DNA of 64,000 bases from Marchantia polymorpha subsp. ruderalis (GCA_037833965.1 AP031353.1:29142501-29206500); one strand, 5' to 3'; positions 51,671 to 61,375 are shown, numbered from the stretch's first letter. The notes: generated by a model from the letters alone, not told the origin. A program made the numbers and translations.

Positions 51671-53116
51671 ATGACGAGACCGAGCAGATTGCGGATGGTG
51701 CCACTTCGCCTACCACAGAACGGGCTGCGCGCTTTCGAGGAGCGCTTAATAGCAAGAAAGCTCGATTTCTTGCTATGGGGATGGAACTACATCTGTGCGA
51801 ATATGGTGCGCGAGTGGCTAGAGCCACAGGGACCACCCTCGCGCGGATTGCGTCCGCATGTTGATCGGTGGACAGTCCAAGATTGGGCGCAGGCGTTGGG
51901 AAGATGTGCTGGCATGCCAGGGCATCTCCTTTTCGACAGTGAGAGCATCAAGGTGACCAAGCAGGAAGAGGCGCAATTTGTGGAGCTGTTCAAGACCGGG
52001 AGGTCTACCAAGAATGGGTACAGGACCCGTGATTACAAGGATCGATTTCGCCGTACTTTGTCCGCGGCGCTGATGCAATTACTGCAGCCGCACCGCGCCT
52101 GCTACATCACATTGTGGCAGGTCTCTTTTGTGGAGTGCGTCATCGAGGGAACTCCAATTCACTGGGCGAGCATCCTGCACAGGGTGATGCGACAGCACGC
52201 GTTTGAGGAGAAGGGGGGAACTCTAAACCATCTTTCTCCTTTCCTCATCAATTTTTATCGACAGCGGAATTGTTTGACAGCGGCGGAGCTTGAACATTTT
52301 CCGCCATTGTCCATCGACCATCCCGGGAAGTATGTGCGGGAGAATGAGGTCGACACTGATGCAGAGGAGTCACCGACTTCTAGCCATCAAGGCGGAGGGA
52401 CGAAGGGAGACACACTCCTGCAGCACGAGTGCCGCGGAAGCGGCGATGGAGGGAAGAGTCTGAAGAGGAGCAGCAACAAGAACCCTCTGCTCCCATTCGA
52501 CCGCGGCCGCTGTGCGAGTCATACAGCCGGCCGAAGCAGAAGGCACGCAGACTGGTGTTACCAGCCGACAGTGCGGACACGGCGACGATTGCGACGGAGG
52601 AAGGAAGTGCGTCGCCAGAGAAGCATGAGGAAGCGCGGACGACCGCAGGAGAAACGGGCCACGCTGCAACCTCGACGGGAGAGAGGCCGCCTACGGGCCA
52701 AGGGCCTCCGGAGTTACCACGTGCGATGCGGACAGATGTTCCGTTTGCGCACAGACGAGCCTCCGCGGACGGACGAGCCTCCGCGGACAGGCGATCACAA
52801 GTGGACGTGGATCTACGCTTACGCGTGGGAAGGAGCAGTCCGCCTGTGCACAGGCGCTCACCTGTGCACAGGTCGCCTGTGCACAGGACACCTCCACACG
52901 TGCCGCCTGTGCACAGGCAAGAATCACCCCCGTTCCAACGTAGGAAGGGGAAGGAGCCGGCGGAAGAACCGCCTACGAGACACCGGCCCTCGGGGCCAGA
53001 CCCTCCGGCGCACCACGCGCCGCAATTTGCGCCTTCGGCGCCAGGGCCTTCGAGCCGAGGAGATACGAGCAGGGATCGTGCGGAGGCCGCACCATCGGCG
53101 GGAAGTCCGCCGATAG
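51671..53116 (+). CDS. LTR2-encoded ORF, N-terminal part
   Basis: The frame is open from 51419, but I choose the ATG at 51671 because both old copies align their first conserved residues (Q/R-L-x-M/I-V/I-P-L) to an ATG at this place. The first 240 or so residues form a helical, Trp-rich globular domain: the LDFLLWGWNYI segment, VREW, RPHVDRW, ESIKVTK, RDYKDRFRR, LWQVSFVE, IHWASILHRVMRQHAFEE, NHLSPFLINFYR. It resembles, by impression only, the helical plant transposon-associated domain seen in ORFs of Athila-like elements. I could not confirm a family. Beyond about 52385 this frame reads Arg-rich sequence that is out of frame with the conserved protein, which continues in the frame of the next entry. 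Lying in U3, it would sit downstream of pol in the genomic RNA. Confidence 0.6.
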   Translation: MTRPSRLRMVPLRLPQNGLRAFEERLIARKLDFLLWGWNYICANMVREWLEPQGPPSRGLRPHVDRWTVQDWAQALGRCAGMPGHLLFDSESIKVTKQEEAQFVELFKTGRSTKNGYRTRDYKDRFRRTLSAALMQLLQPHRACYITLWQVSFVECVIEGTPIHWASILHRVMRQHAFEEKGGTLNHLSPFLINFYRQRNCLTAAELEHFPPLSIDHPGKYVRENEVDTDAEESPTSSHQGGGTKGDTLLQHECRGSGDGGKSLKRSSNKNPLLPFDRGRCASHTAGRSRRHADWCYQPTVRTRRRLRRRKEVRRQRSMRKRGRPQEKRATLQPRRERGRLRAKGLRSYHVRCGQMFRLRTDEPPRTDEPPRTGDHKWTWIYAYAWEGAVRLCTGAHLCTGRLCTGHLHTCRLCTGKNHPRSNVGRGRSRRKNRLRDTGPRGQTLRRTTRRNLRLRRQGLRAEEIRAGIVRRPHHRREVRR

Positions 53117-54555
53117 ATGCGCCTTCGGCGGTAGGGCCTATAGGCCAAGGGACATCGGGCGAGCGGCCCCCGGCCATGTCGCCTTCGGCGATGGATGTCC
53201 GCGGCGCTACGCCTGCGGCGGACAAGGCGCCGGCAATTGCGCCTGCGCACGGGCCGGGCACAGCCCCCACGGACCGATCAAGGGAGCAGCAACAGACGGA
53301 GGAGCGGAGTGACTGTCCGCGGGATGAAATTTCGATGCGCGATGCGCAATCAAACCCCGCGCAGCCACCCTCCGCTCGATCGCCTTCGGCGGCGGGCGAC
53401 GGCGGCAGAGAGGACGCGGTAGACAACCAACAAGCGAGCGACGGGGATGCCGCACGGGTACATTCGCCTTCCGCCTTAGACATTGGGACGAGCAGCGAGG
53501 CTGCAGCCGTGCCTTCGCAGGCAGCACACGTCGATGACGTGCAGCCCCACTCGGGGCAGTCGCCGACGCAATCAATGGCGACTGAAATTCTCCACTCGGA
53601 TGATGACGACGGAGGCTCCACGGAAGAAATGTCAGGAGCAGAAGACACCGAGGAGGAGGAGGAGGAAATTGTTGGAGCGCCGGCGGCGGTGCTCTCTGAG
53701 CAGGTGATTCCGTTGCTGAGGTACTTGGATCGCAAGGTCGATAAATACGCCGACCCACTCCAGCCGGGATCTTACATCGAGTTAGTGCGCAGGCGGACTC
53801 GCACTAAAGTCCACACCAGCAAGCTGTTAGCTAGAGTGGACCAGGAGTTGAGGGAATTGAAGGAGAAGCATGCATGCTTGTGGGGTCAGTATAAACTTAA
53901 TCAGAAATTCTACAAGCACTCCGAGAAGATGAAGGATGAGAAACTGGACGAGCTCACCAAGGAGCAGGTGAAGGTCAAGGAAGCACTCATTTCTGAGCAG
54001 GCCCAGAATCGGATTTTGTCAGAGGAGCTCGTGCGACAGACGCGGTTGTTGGAACAATGTCAGCTCGCACGGCAGGCGGATGAAGAGTTAATCCGCAGGT
54101 TACAGTCAGAGTGTGGCGAATTGAGAGCGCAACGTGCTGAAGCCGAATCGCAATTAGTGATAATTGAAGAGGATCGCAGGAAGGAGGCGGATCGCACGAA
54201 GGTGGAGACGGCGAGGCGTGTCGCCCACTGTCTCAAGGGCTACGCCCACTGGGAAGTGAAGGCGCAGGAGAAACTCACACTGCGTGAGTTTGAATTGCGC
54301 GCAGCCGGGTTGTTGTCAGGCGACAGTAGGAGTCGGCGGAAGGTAGCAAAGAAGCTCGATGCCTTTCTGTCGAAGGCACAGGATACCATGTCCGCCCTCG
54401 AAGTGGAGGTGTCCGCGGCGTTGCAGCGTTTGGGACTGCGCAGTCGAGCGGAAGATTGGCAGGGTAGGGAGTTAGTGCGCGGCAGTCGGCCGCGCAGGAG
54501 ACGTAGTACAGGTTCCGCGGAGGGTAGTGTAGCGTGGTTCCGTGCAGGCGTGTAG
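52429..54555 (+). CDS. LTR2-encoded ORF, C-terminal part (P/R-rich linker and coiled coil)
   Basis: A 708-codon open frame, opening at a GTG, with no ATG nearby. It starts in the PRKRRW segment, which in the old copy at 15506-16566 is in one frame with the N-terminal domain, so it is the second part of one ancestral protein of roughly 950 residues. The order is basic patches (RPKQKARRLVLPA), a long Pro/Arg/Ser-rich disordered linker including PVHR repeats encoded by the palindromes (52843-52918), an acidic patch (EDTEEEEEE), a coiled coil of about 200 residues rich in Glu/Lys/Leu/Gln (from the RKVDKYADP segment), and a basic tail (RPRRRRS). It ends 37 bp before the TATA box. Role unknown. The one-base difference between parts may be decay or a frameshift. 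Confidence 0.6.
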   Translation: MPRKRRWREESEEEQQQEPSAPIRPRPLCESYSRPKQKARRLVLPADSADTATIATEEGSASPEKHEEARTTAGETGHAATSTGERPPTGQGPPELPRAMRTDVPFAHRRASADGRASADRRSQVDVDLRLRVGRSSPPVHRRSPVHRSPVHRTPPHVPPVHRQESPPFQRRKGKEPAEEPPTRHRPSGPDPPAHHAPQFAPSAPGPSSRGDTSRDRAEAAPSAGSPPIDAPSAVGPIGQGTSGERPPAMSPSAMDVRGATPAADKAPAIAPAHGPGTAPTDRSREQQQTEERSDCPRDEISMRDAQSNPAQPPSARSPSAAGDGGREDAVDNQQASDGDAARVHSPSALDIGTSSEAAAVPSQAAHVDDVQPHSGQSPTQSMATEILHSDDDDGGSTEEMSGAEDTEEEEEEIVGAPAAVLSEQVIPLLRYLDRKVDKYADPLQPGSYIELVRRRTRTKVHTSKLLARVDQELRELKEKHACLWGQYKLNQKFYKHSEKMKDEKLDELTKEQVKVKEALISEQAQNRILSEELVRQTRLLEQCQLARQADEELIRRLQSECGELRAQRAEAESQLVIIEEDRRKEADRTKVETARRVAHCLKGYAHWEVKAQEKLTLREFELRAAGLLSGDSRSRRKVAKKLDAFLSKAQDTMSALEVEVSAALQRLGLRSRAEDWQGRELVRGSRPRRRRSTGSAEGSVAWFRAGV
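52843..52918 (+). repeat. palindrome cluster inside the LTR ORF
   Basis: Four CCTGTGCACAGG cores (52843-52918), the first a complete CGCCTGTGCACAGGCG, encode repeated PVHR in the ORF frame. The same cluster is at 26897-26973 in LTR1 and 63922-63998 in LTR3. Confidence 0.85.
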
Positions 54556-54591
54556 CGTAGTGCAGTGTAGTGCTAGGTAGGACTTAGAAGG

Positions 54592-54600
54592 TATAAAATA
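54592..54600 (+). promoter_or_regulatory. TATA box of A LTR2
   Basis: TATAAAATA, identical in position and context to 43495-43503. It would drive transcription of internal 2. Confidence 0.65.
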
Positions 54601-55350
54601 GTTCCAGGCGTTTTGCCTGGGGTTCTTTCCCAAACTCAGAAGTATAGATCAGGAACCCATTTCCTTTGCGTGTTTGTGTCCTTGAGTTCTGTCACCACGC
54701 AGGAGGAGTTACAACTTAGCGTTCCGCATTTTGTAGCTGAAGGCCTTCGGCCGAATGTTCAGAGCTAGTACATTGGTTAGAGACTTGAGTAGTTCGGATC
54801 TGCACCTGCGGGTGACTGCCGATGCTCAGAGCCAGTGACTAGTTAGATACTTGAACAGTTTCGCCCCTACACCTTCGAGTGTTTCTTTCTGATTGTACTC
54901 CTTTGGGATTTTTCCCCTGAATGCCAAAGTGACGTTTTGCTACTTCGTGTAAGCCTTGGTTGTAAATTCAGGTTACGCTGCAGCAGATGCCTTGAGGGTA
55001 ACCCCTGTAGTATTTCTGGGAATGACAAGTGCCTGAGAATTCAAACTCTTCAATAGACTGTTGTTGTGTTACTGGAATGTTTCACAGTGAGTCCTTCAGT
55101 GTGGACCTGTGTTCTCTGCGCGTTTTGTGAGTTGAGAGTGTTGTTCACCGCGTCTGAGTGACTTCGATCCGAAGTAGGTAGTCCAAACCGGGTTTCCTAC
55201 ACTAGCAGCAAGCTAGTGGAAGCGTTGTAAAAGCCGGAGTTGGAAGTCACTGCCCGCAGCTTTGCCGAGTGTGCTCGTGAGAGACTTTCCCCCTGAAATC
55301 TTGAAGTAGAGGTCCTAACGGATCTCTGGGTTGTGTTTCTGTAGTTTCAG

Positions 55351-55381
<31 letters not shown>

Positions 55382-55598
55382 GCTGCACTGTGCGACCTCC
55401 GAGTGCGCTCCGAGTGGACACTTGCAGTATTTCTGGGAGTGACAGTCGCCTGAGAATTCAAACTCCTCAATAGTCTGTTAAAACGTGACACTTTGTACCC
55501 CGTGTGTTCCTCTGTCCCTGTGGGTTCGACCTTTCTACCACTATATTGCAGTTTTAGCCTTTAGTGGGTTATTACATAAGAAGCCGACAACTTCTTTT

Positions 55599-55616
55599 TG
55601 GCGCCGCTGCCGGGGA
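55599..55616 (+). other. primer-binding site, tRNA-Asp, A internal 2
   Basis: Identical to 44502-44519. Confidence 0.85.
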
Positions 55617-55662
55617 CAGTTGCGTCAACACCGGGGTTTTTACGAGCAGCCATGCTCGGTGA

Positions 55663-58497
55663 ATGTCGACTGGGGCTAGCGGGAGCAACCTAAGTGCTAG
55701 AGCTGTCCGCAGGTTCCGACGAGATTCAGAGAAGGCCGTGGAAGAGACACGGCGTCAAAACAAGAAAACACCAAAAAGAGTACCTAAGCCTAGTTCGGCC
55801 GACATCCTTGGGGAACCTACCCCCGGCAACTCGGAACCAAACTTGGTGCTTACAGTTCTACTAGATATTCCTTGCACGGACCCGCCTCGTAAATTAGAAA
55901 CGACCGCCCGAGAACCGTCGACAGACACACCGATGGCGGACGGACAAGCCAATGTGCGGCTACCTCAGCCGATTACTAAACATTCCTACCCAAAGTATAA
56001 AGGGAGTGGGGATGACGACGATGCAGATTCATACATCAAGTTGTTCGAATCGGTGTCTATTGCCAATCGCGAGATCGCAGACGACGACCGACTAAGGATC
56101 TTTCCAAGCCTTCTGCGGAAGAAAGCGAGGAGTTGGTACAATCACGAGAGCATCGATCCGACTGGGTTGACAACATGGGCCCAGCTGAAGGAGAAGTTCC
56201 TTCGCCGCTTCCGCGAGCTCGGCTACGACAGCCGGGTTTTGACAAAGTTACGTAATTTGCAGCGAGAGAAGAAGGAGAGTCTGCGTGACTACACTGAGAG
56301 ATTTCTGGACCTCCTTGACAGAATACCGAAAACAGGACCAGGGTCCCCTTTCTCGGTACAACAAGCTGTGGATTGGTACGTGACCGGTTTAACTCGGGAG
56401 ATGGAGACTTTTTGCCGACGCAGCAAGTGCGACACTATTGAGGATGTGATTGCATCGGCAGAAGCCTTTGAAACTTCCACTCTCAACCGAAGAGGGAGAG
56501 AGAGACGGGAGTCGAAGGAGCGAAAACCGAAGGGAGGGCGAAGACGACGTAGAGGTACAACTCCGTCATCGGAGGAATCGTCTTCGGACGAGAACCGTTC
56601 CTCTTCCGAAGAAGAGGAAACCTCATCGTCGGAGGAGGAGAAGAAGAGGAAGAAGCATGGGGCAGCGAAGAAAAAGGGCACCCGACGAGTGACTACGGAC
56701 AGAGCGCCGGGAGACATAGCCTCGAAGATGGAGACCCTTGTGAAGGACTTCGCCGATCTCAAGGTTCAAGTGGTAGGCGGGCATGATCGCCGAAAATCAC
56801 CCGGGAGAGTGCGAGCGAACTTATGGTGTACTACGTGCGGGGCGGTGGGACATGCAAACACCGAGTGCCTTACCACCCGTCCGTCATATCCAGTCAACGC
56901 AGTAGAGTGGGCACAACCGTACTATGGAGAGCACCCCCAGTACTATGGAGAGGCTAGCGAAGAGACCGCCTACGCCGTCCAGTCGGTTCCTACCCCTACT
57001 GCAGTTTCAGCAATGCAAGTCCCACGATATCATCCGGTGGATCGGGCCACTACAGTACCCGTGAGGCGGAGAGCACCTCCAGGGACGTTTGACCCACCGC
57101 CACCGCGAGCCTGTTATAATTGCGGGGAAGTTGGACACTTCTCACCGCAGTGTCCCCATCCAAAAAGGCGAAACGATTATGTTCCGACATGTAGTAATTG
57201 CAAGAAGACCGGGCATACTGCGCCAGAGTGTGATCAGCCACCAGTCCCTCGGCCAGCGGTACGATTTGTGAACCCTCCTGCCAAGGAGGACGTCCAAGTT
57301 AACCAGGTCGAAGTAGGTTCAGACGGGGATGACGAAGACGAAGAATGGCCGGCGGAAGAGGTTATGTGCGCACGGGTCGAAACTCGTAGTTCCAAGAAAT
57401 CGAAGGAGCAAGAGCGTGACACTCGCAAGCACGAACGGAGAACCGACGACCGGACGGGAAAAGGGAAGGAGAAGACATCCCGCAAGTCCGACTTGCGACC
57501 TGCACGGAAGTCTTCGGCTACGCGAGAGGCACCAGCAGTGCGCCCCCAGACAGCAGTCGAGGACGAGCCAGTGCGCTTGCTGAAACGGGACTATGCTCCG
57601 GATATCCGCAACGAGGTAACCAACCTGTTGAAGGAAGCGATCCGCACTCAAAAGGACCCACCGCGGCAAGACTTGACATCCTTCCTTGGGGCGAAGTTGG
57701 CAGCCACCGTGGAACCTCGCAGAGCGTCGCCGCCGACCCCGGCGACCCAACGCGCCCACTATGACTTGGTCGAAGATCTCGGGAGTCGAAAAGTGAACAT
57801 CACGTTCAAGCAGCTCTTGGAGGACAATAAGACGTATCGGAGAATGTTGATGCTTTCGCTACGGCGTCCGCGGAAGCCGCGCGCATCCACATCCTCTCAA
57901 GTATATCAAGTGGAGAGCGAAGACCAAGGGCCACCAGAGATCGATGTGGAAATAGCAGGGTGTTGTGTACGCAGGGTGCCAATCGACTCTGGATCAGGAG
58001 TCAACATAATGACGGAGGATACCGCGAGAGCCTTGGGGTTCAGTCAATACGAACCCTCGAAGCGTGTGTTGAGATTAGCGGATCAGACGCGGAGAATGCC
58101 TGCAGGTATGCTGCGCAATGTCAAGACAATCATCGGGGATGCGGACTTTCGGTTGACGTATATCATCCTTCAACCGATGATGAAGCAGGGCTATGACGTT
58201 CTGCTCGGGCGACCATGGCTATATGGCGCACAAGTCAGATGTGATTGGCGAAGGCATCGCCTTAAGTTTCCCCATCCTTCGGAACCGACCAAAACCATTA
58301 CGGTGCCCTGGAATAGGGTCAGACCCGAAGGAGAGACCCCATCGACAAGTGCAGGTTACACATCGGGCGGGGACAGTGAGTCGACCGCGCGATCGGATTC
58401 CAGTGGTACCGAATCCGATTATTTCGTGGGATTCGTTGCCTGCTGTTCGGTGGGAGAAGAAGAAGAGCCGGAAGCTATTCAGCCGGAAGACGAATAG
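55663..58497 (+). CDS. A Gag-protease, copy 2
   Basis: Its translation is identical to copy 1 at 44566-47400: Gag domain, three CX2CX4HX4C knuckles, and an aspartic protease with Asp775-Ser-Gly-Ser, ending in the same TAG. I saw no amino acid difference between the copies. This is striking beside the visible divergence of LTR1 from LTR2 and implies that the internal region was duplicated recently. Confidence 0.93.
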   Translation: MSTGASGSNLSARAVRRFRRDSEKAVEETRRQNKKTPKRVPKPSSADILGEPTPGNSEPNLVLTVLLDIPCTDPPRKLETTAREPSTDTPMADGQANVRLPQPITKHSYPKYKGSGDDDDADSYIKLFESVSIANREIADDDRLRIFPSLLRKKARSWYNHESIDPTGLTTWAQLKEKFLRRFRELGYDSRVLTKLRNLQREKKESLRDYTERFLDLLDRIPKTGPGSPFSVQQAVDWYVTGLTREMETFCRRSKCDTIEDVIASAEAFETSTLNRRGRERRESKERKPKGGRRRRRGTTPSSEESSSDENRSSSEEEETSSSEEEKKRKKHGAAKKKGTRRVTTDRAPGDIASKMETLVKDFADLKVQVVGGHDRRKSPGRVRANLWCTTCGAVGHANTECLTTRPSYPVNAVEWAQPYYGEHPQYYGEASEETAYAVQSVPTPTAVSAMQVPRYHPVDRATTVPVRRRAPPGTFDPPPPRACYNCGEVGHFSPQCPHPKRRNDYVPTCSNCKKTGHTAPECDQPPVPRPAVRFVNPPAKEDVQVNQVEVGSDGDDEDEEWPAEEVMCARVETRSSKKSKEQERDTRKHERRTDDRTGKGKEKTSRKSDLRPARKSSATREAPAVRPQTAVEDEPVRLLKRDYAPDIRNEVTNLLKEAIRTQKDPPRQDLTSFLGAKLAATVEPRRASPPTPATQRAHYDLVEDLGSRKVNITFKQLLEDNKTYRRMLMLSLRRPRKPRASTSSQVYQVESEDQGPPEIDVEIAGCCVRRVPIDSGSGVNIMTEDTARALGFSQYEPSKRVLRLADQTRRMPAGMLRNVKTIIGDADFRLTYIILQPMMKQGYDVLLGRPWLYGAQVRCDWRRHRLKFPHPSEPTKTITVPWNRVRPEGETPSTSAGYTSGGDSESTARSDSSGTESDYFVGFVACCSVGEEEEPEAIQPEDE

Positions 58498-58503
58498 CAA
58501 TTA
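58495..58503 (+). promoter_or_regulatory. leaky stop TAG CAATTA, copy 2
   Basis: The same readthrough context as at 47398-47406, again with pol in frame directly downstream. Confidence 0.8.
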
Positions 58504-61338
58504 ACTGTGGGACTGGGAAGGAGTGAGACGAGTCACACCGAGGGCATTGTCGACCCTAGTGACTGTCACGAAGTACAACTCAGTCCCGACAAGTGCTTGA
58601 AGGTATCAAGCGCAGTGAGAGGAGACGAGCTAAGGAAAGTACAGGCATTCCTTAGCCATTATGTCGACGTCTTCGCCTGGAAGATCGAAGACATGAAGGG
58701 GATACCTGCACGGTATGGGGAACACCGCATCGATTTATTGGACGACTCAGTACCCATACGACAGCGCCAGTATCGCCTCAACCCAAAATACTCCTTGCTA
58801 GTTAAGGAGGAGATAGATAAGTACTTGAGTGCTGGTATTATTTACCCTGTGCTCAGCAGTGAGTGGGTGTCGCCGATTGTTATCGTACCCAAGAAGTTGA
58901 CGGGTAAGATACGAGTGTGTCAGGATTTCCGGAAGTTGAATGCAGCAACACGCAAGGATCATCACCCGTTACCATTCACGGATGCCATTCTAGACCATGT
59001 CGCAGGACATGAATGTTATAGCTTCCTGGATGGGTTCTCAGGTTACAATCAGGTGTCTATCCGGGAACAGGACAAGGATAAAACTACGTTCACACCCGAC
59101 TGGGGAACTTACGCATACCACAAGATGCCCTTCGGTCTGTGCAACGCGCCTGCCACCTTTCAACGGATGATGACCAATATCTTCCAGGAACAACTGAGGA
59201 AGTTCCTGGAAATATTCATAGATGACTTCTGTGTCTTTGGGAAGCGGTCTGAACACCTAAGTCACTTGAAGCAGACCTTCGATAAATGTAGAGAGAGCAG
59301 TTTATCACTGCATCCCGAGAAGTGTTTTTTCTTTATGACTAGTGGGATCTTGTTGGGTCATCGGGTCTCGGCAGACGGCATTGCGGTGGACATCGAGAAG
59401 GTCAAGGTTATACTCGAGCTTGAGCCACCCACGAATCTAAGAGAGCTGCGAGCATTCCTGGGTCATGTGGGCTACTACCGAAGATTCATACACCTGTATG
59501 CAATACTGGCGGCGGACCTGACCAAGTTGTTGAAGAAGGACGAGCCTTATGCTTGGGGTGCGAACCAGCAGTCAGCATTTGAGGCTCTTAAAGCGAAACT
59601 CACGACTGCTCCCGTACTAAGGAGTCCAGACTGGAATCGACCATTCCATGTTTACGTTGACACCTCTGCATTCGCCATCGGTGTAGTACTGAGTCAAAAG
59701 GATGACAACAAAAAGGACTACCCGATCTACTTCGCGAGCCGACAGCTGTCTCTAGCAGAGCGGAAGTACACCACGACGGAGAGAGAAGCGTTGGGGATGG
59801 TGTACTCCTGTAAAAAGTTCCGTCACTACCTAATCTGCTACGAGTTTGTGTTCCATGTGGACCACTACGCATTGCAACACCTAGTCAAGAAAGCCGACCT
59901 ATCCGGTCGGATCGCCAGGTGGGTGTTGTTACTACAAGAGTTCACCTACACAGTCCAGACAAGGAAAGGGGTGCACCACGAAAATGCGGATTACTTGTCC
60001 CGATTATGGACTCAGCCGACAGAGGAGGAATTGGTGGACGATTTTCCAGATGAAGAGTTATTTCAGTTGTCTGCAGGACATGAGTCCCGCTATGCCGACC
60101 TGTATCGATATCTGCTAACTCTCCAGTGTCCCGTAGGCATGGATTTGGAACAGCGAACTGTCTTTATTCATAAGGCAGGCCCGTACCAACTCCAGCAGGG
60201 GGTTTTGTTCAAGAAGATGGCAGATGAGCGCTTATGCAGATGCCTGGAGGAATCAGAGGTACCAAGAATAGTGAGTGCGATGCATACAGAGGAGGCGGGT
60301 GGACACTATGCCACCAGGAACACGGTCACAAAGATTCTAAATGCGGGGTATTGGTGGCCGACCATGTTTAAGGATGTTCTCGATTACATCCGCAAGTGCG
60401 ACAGTTGCCAGAGGACGGGGAGACCGACGCCTACAACACGCTGGCCCCTGACTCCCATCATGCCTCTAGCACCTTTCGAAAAGTGGGGCATTGACTTTGT
60501 AGGGCCGATACAACCAGTGACTAGAAGTACACGAAGGCGCTACATTCTGGTAGCAACGGACTACGCCACCAAAATGGTAGAGGCCAGGGCCACCAGAAGG
60601 GATGATGCTGCCACAGTGGCAGCCTTCTTGTTTGAGTCGATCATCACACGCTACGGATGTCCCTTAGAGCTAGTCAGCGACCGGGGCACGCATTTTCTGA
60701 ATCAGATCATCGAAGATCTGACACGGTATTTCCACATCAAGCACCGGAAGACTACTCCATACAATCCCAAAGCAAATGGACTGACGGAGAAGTCCAATGG
60801 TCTGCTGTGTAAAATACTACTCAAGGTCACGGTGAATCACGCTCACGACTGGGATACGAAGCTAGCAGCCGCTCTATGGGCGTACCGGACAGCTGAGAAG
60901 ATCACGACCAAACAGACACCATACTTTCTGGTGTATGGGCAACACCCGATCCTCCCGATTGAATTTGAAGTACCCACCCAACGAACGTTGGATTTGCAGA
61001 GGATGGGCGCAGAGGAGAGTCAGCTCTACAGGTTACAGGAGGTCACGCTGCTGGATGAGAGGAGACGGGACGCCGAAGATCGCACCAGGAAAATCCAGCT
61101 CCGCCGAAAGGAGAGATACGATAAAAGGATCAAACCGGTACTCCTGCAGGCGGGTGATTTGGCATTGCTCTACGACAGCAGGCATGCCAGATTCCCAGGC
61201 AAACTGCACCTAAGATGGATGGGACCTTACAGGGTTGTCGAAGTCTTCCCGAATGGATCCATCCAACTTGCGGACCTGGCCGGCGATTTGTTAGGCACCC
61301 GAGTGAACGGGTGGCGGTTGAAGAAATACCACATGTGA
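58498..61338 (+). CDS. A Pol (RT, RNase H, integrase), copy 2
   Basis: Its translation is identical to copy 1 at 47401-50241, with FIDD reverse transcriptase, complete RNase H residues, HHCC and DDE integrase and a GPY module. It ends 37 bp before LTR3. Both A internal regions thus keep full coding capacity. Confidence 0.93.
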   Translation, partial: QLTVGLGRSETSHTEGIVDPSDCHEVQLSPDKCLKVSSAVRGDELRKVQAFLSHYVDVFAWKIEDMKGIPARYGEHRIDLLDDSVPIRQRQYRLNPKYSLLVKEEIDKYLSAGIIYPVLSSEWVSPIVIVPKKLTGKIRVCQDFRKLNAATRKDHHPLPFTDAILDHVAGHECYSFLDGFSGYNQVSIREQDKDKTTFTPDWGTYAYHKMPFGLCNAPATFQRMMTNIFQEQLRKFLEIFIDDFCVFGKRSEHLSHLKQTFDKCRESSLSLHPEKCFFFMTSGILLGHRVSADGIAVDIEKVKVILELEPPTNLRELRAFLGHVGYYRRFIHLYAILAADLTKLLKKDEPYAWGANQQSAFEALKAKLTTAPVLRSPDWNRPFHVYVDTSAFAIGVVLSQKDDNKKDYPIYFASRQLSLAERKYTTTEREALGMVYSCKKFRHYLICYEFVFHVDHYALQHLVKKADLSGRIARWVLLLQEFTYTVQTRKGVHHENADYLSRLWTQPTEEELVDDFPDEELFQLSAGHESRYADLYRYLLTLQCPVGMDLEQRTVFIHKAGPYQLQQGVLFKKMADERLCRCLEESEVPRIVSAMHTEEAGGHYATRNTVTKILNAGYWWPTMFKDVLDYIRKCDSCQRTGRPTPTTRWPLTPIMPLAPFEKWGIDFVGPIQPVTRSTRRRYILVATDYATKMVEARATRRDDAATVAAFLFESIITRYGCPLELVSDRGTHFLNQIIEDLTRYFHIKHRKTTPYNPKANGLTEKSNGLLCKILLKVTVNHAHDWDTKLAAALWAYRTAEKITTKQTPYFLVYGQHPILPIEFEVPTQRTLDLQRMGAEESQLYRLQEVTLLDERRRDAEDRTRKIQLRRKERYDKRIKPVLLQAGDLALLYDSRHARFPGKLHLRWMGPYRVVEVFPNGSIQLADLAGDLLGTRVNGWRLKKYHM

Positions 61339-61362
61339 GTGTTCGCGTGGGCGCTCACAATT

Positions 61363-61375
61363 GAGGAGGGGAGCA
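61363..61375 (+). other. polypurine tract of A internal 2
   Basis: GAGGAGGGGAGCA directly before LTR3. Confidence 0.85.

Larger units (their letters stand above)
50279..55576 (+). repeat. A LTR2 (complete, 5,298 bp)
   Basis: It runs from TGTGGTACCCC to GGGTTATTACA, between the polypurine tract of internal 1 and the tRNA-Asp site of internal 2. It is the only uninterrupted young A LTR in the window. It lacks 122 bp present at 24244-24365 of LTR1, with CTT at the joint, and has one extra 18-bp palindrome unit (50741-50758) compared with LTR1 and LTR3. Confidence 0.93.

Noticed and set aside
52200-52230. programmed frameshift at the G run (AAGGGGGGAAC) in the LTR ORF
   Set aside because: A slip there would disrupt the conserved segment that follows; the frame change lies about 200 bp further on, in an unconserved linker.
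50664-52918. CRISPR-like array of palindromic repeats
   Set aside because: Spacing is irregular, there are no unique spacers of constant length, some units lie inside a coding frame, and the DNA is plant nuclear.
52380-53735. 451-codon minus-strand open frame in LTR2, and similar long minus frames at 11525-12178, 24648-25349, 50576-51295 and 61673-62374
   Set aside because: They lie opposite the plus-strand LTR ORF or in GC-rich palindrome tracts where stops are rare on both strands. They have low-complexity Ser/Arg/Ala composition and are not kept in the old copies.
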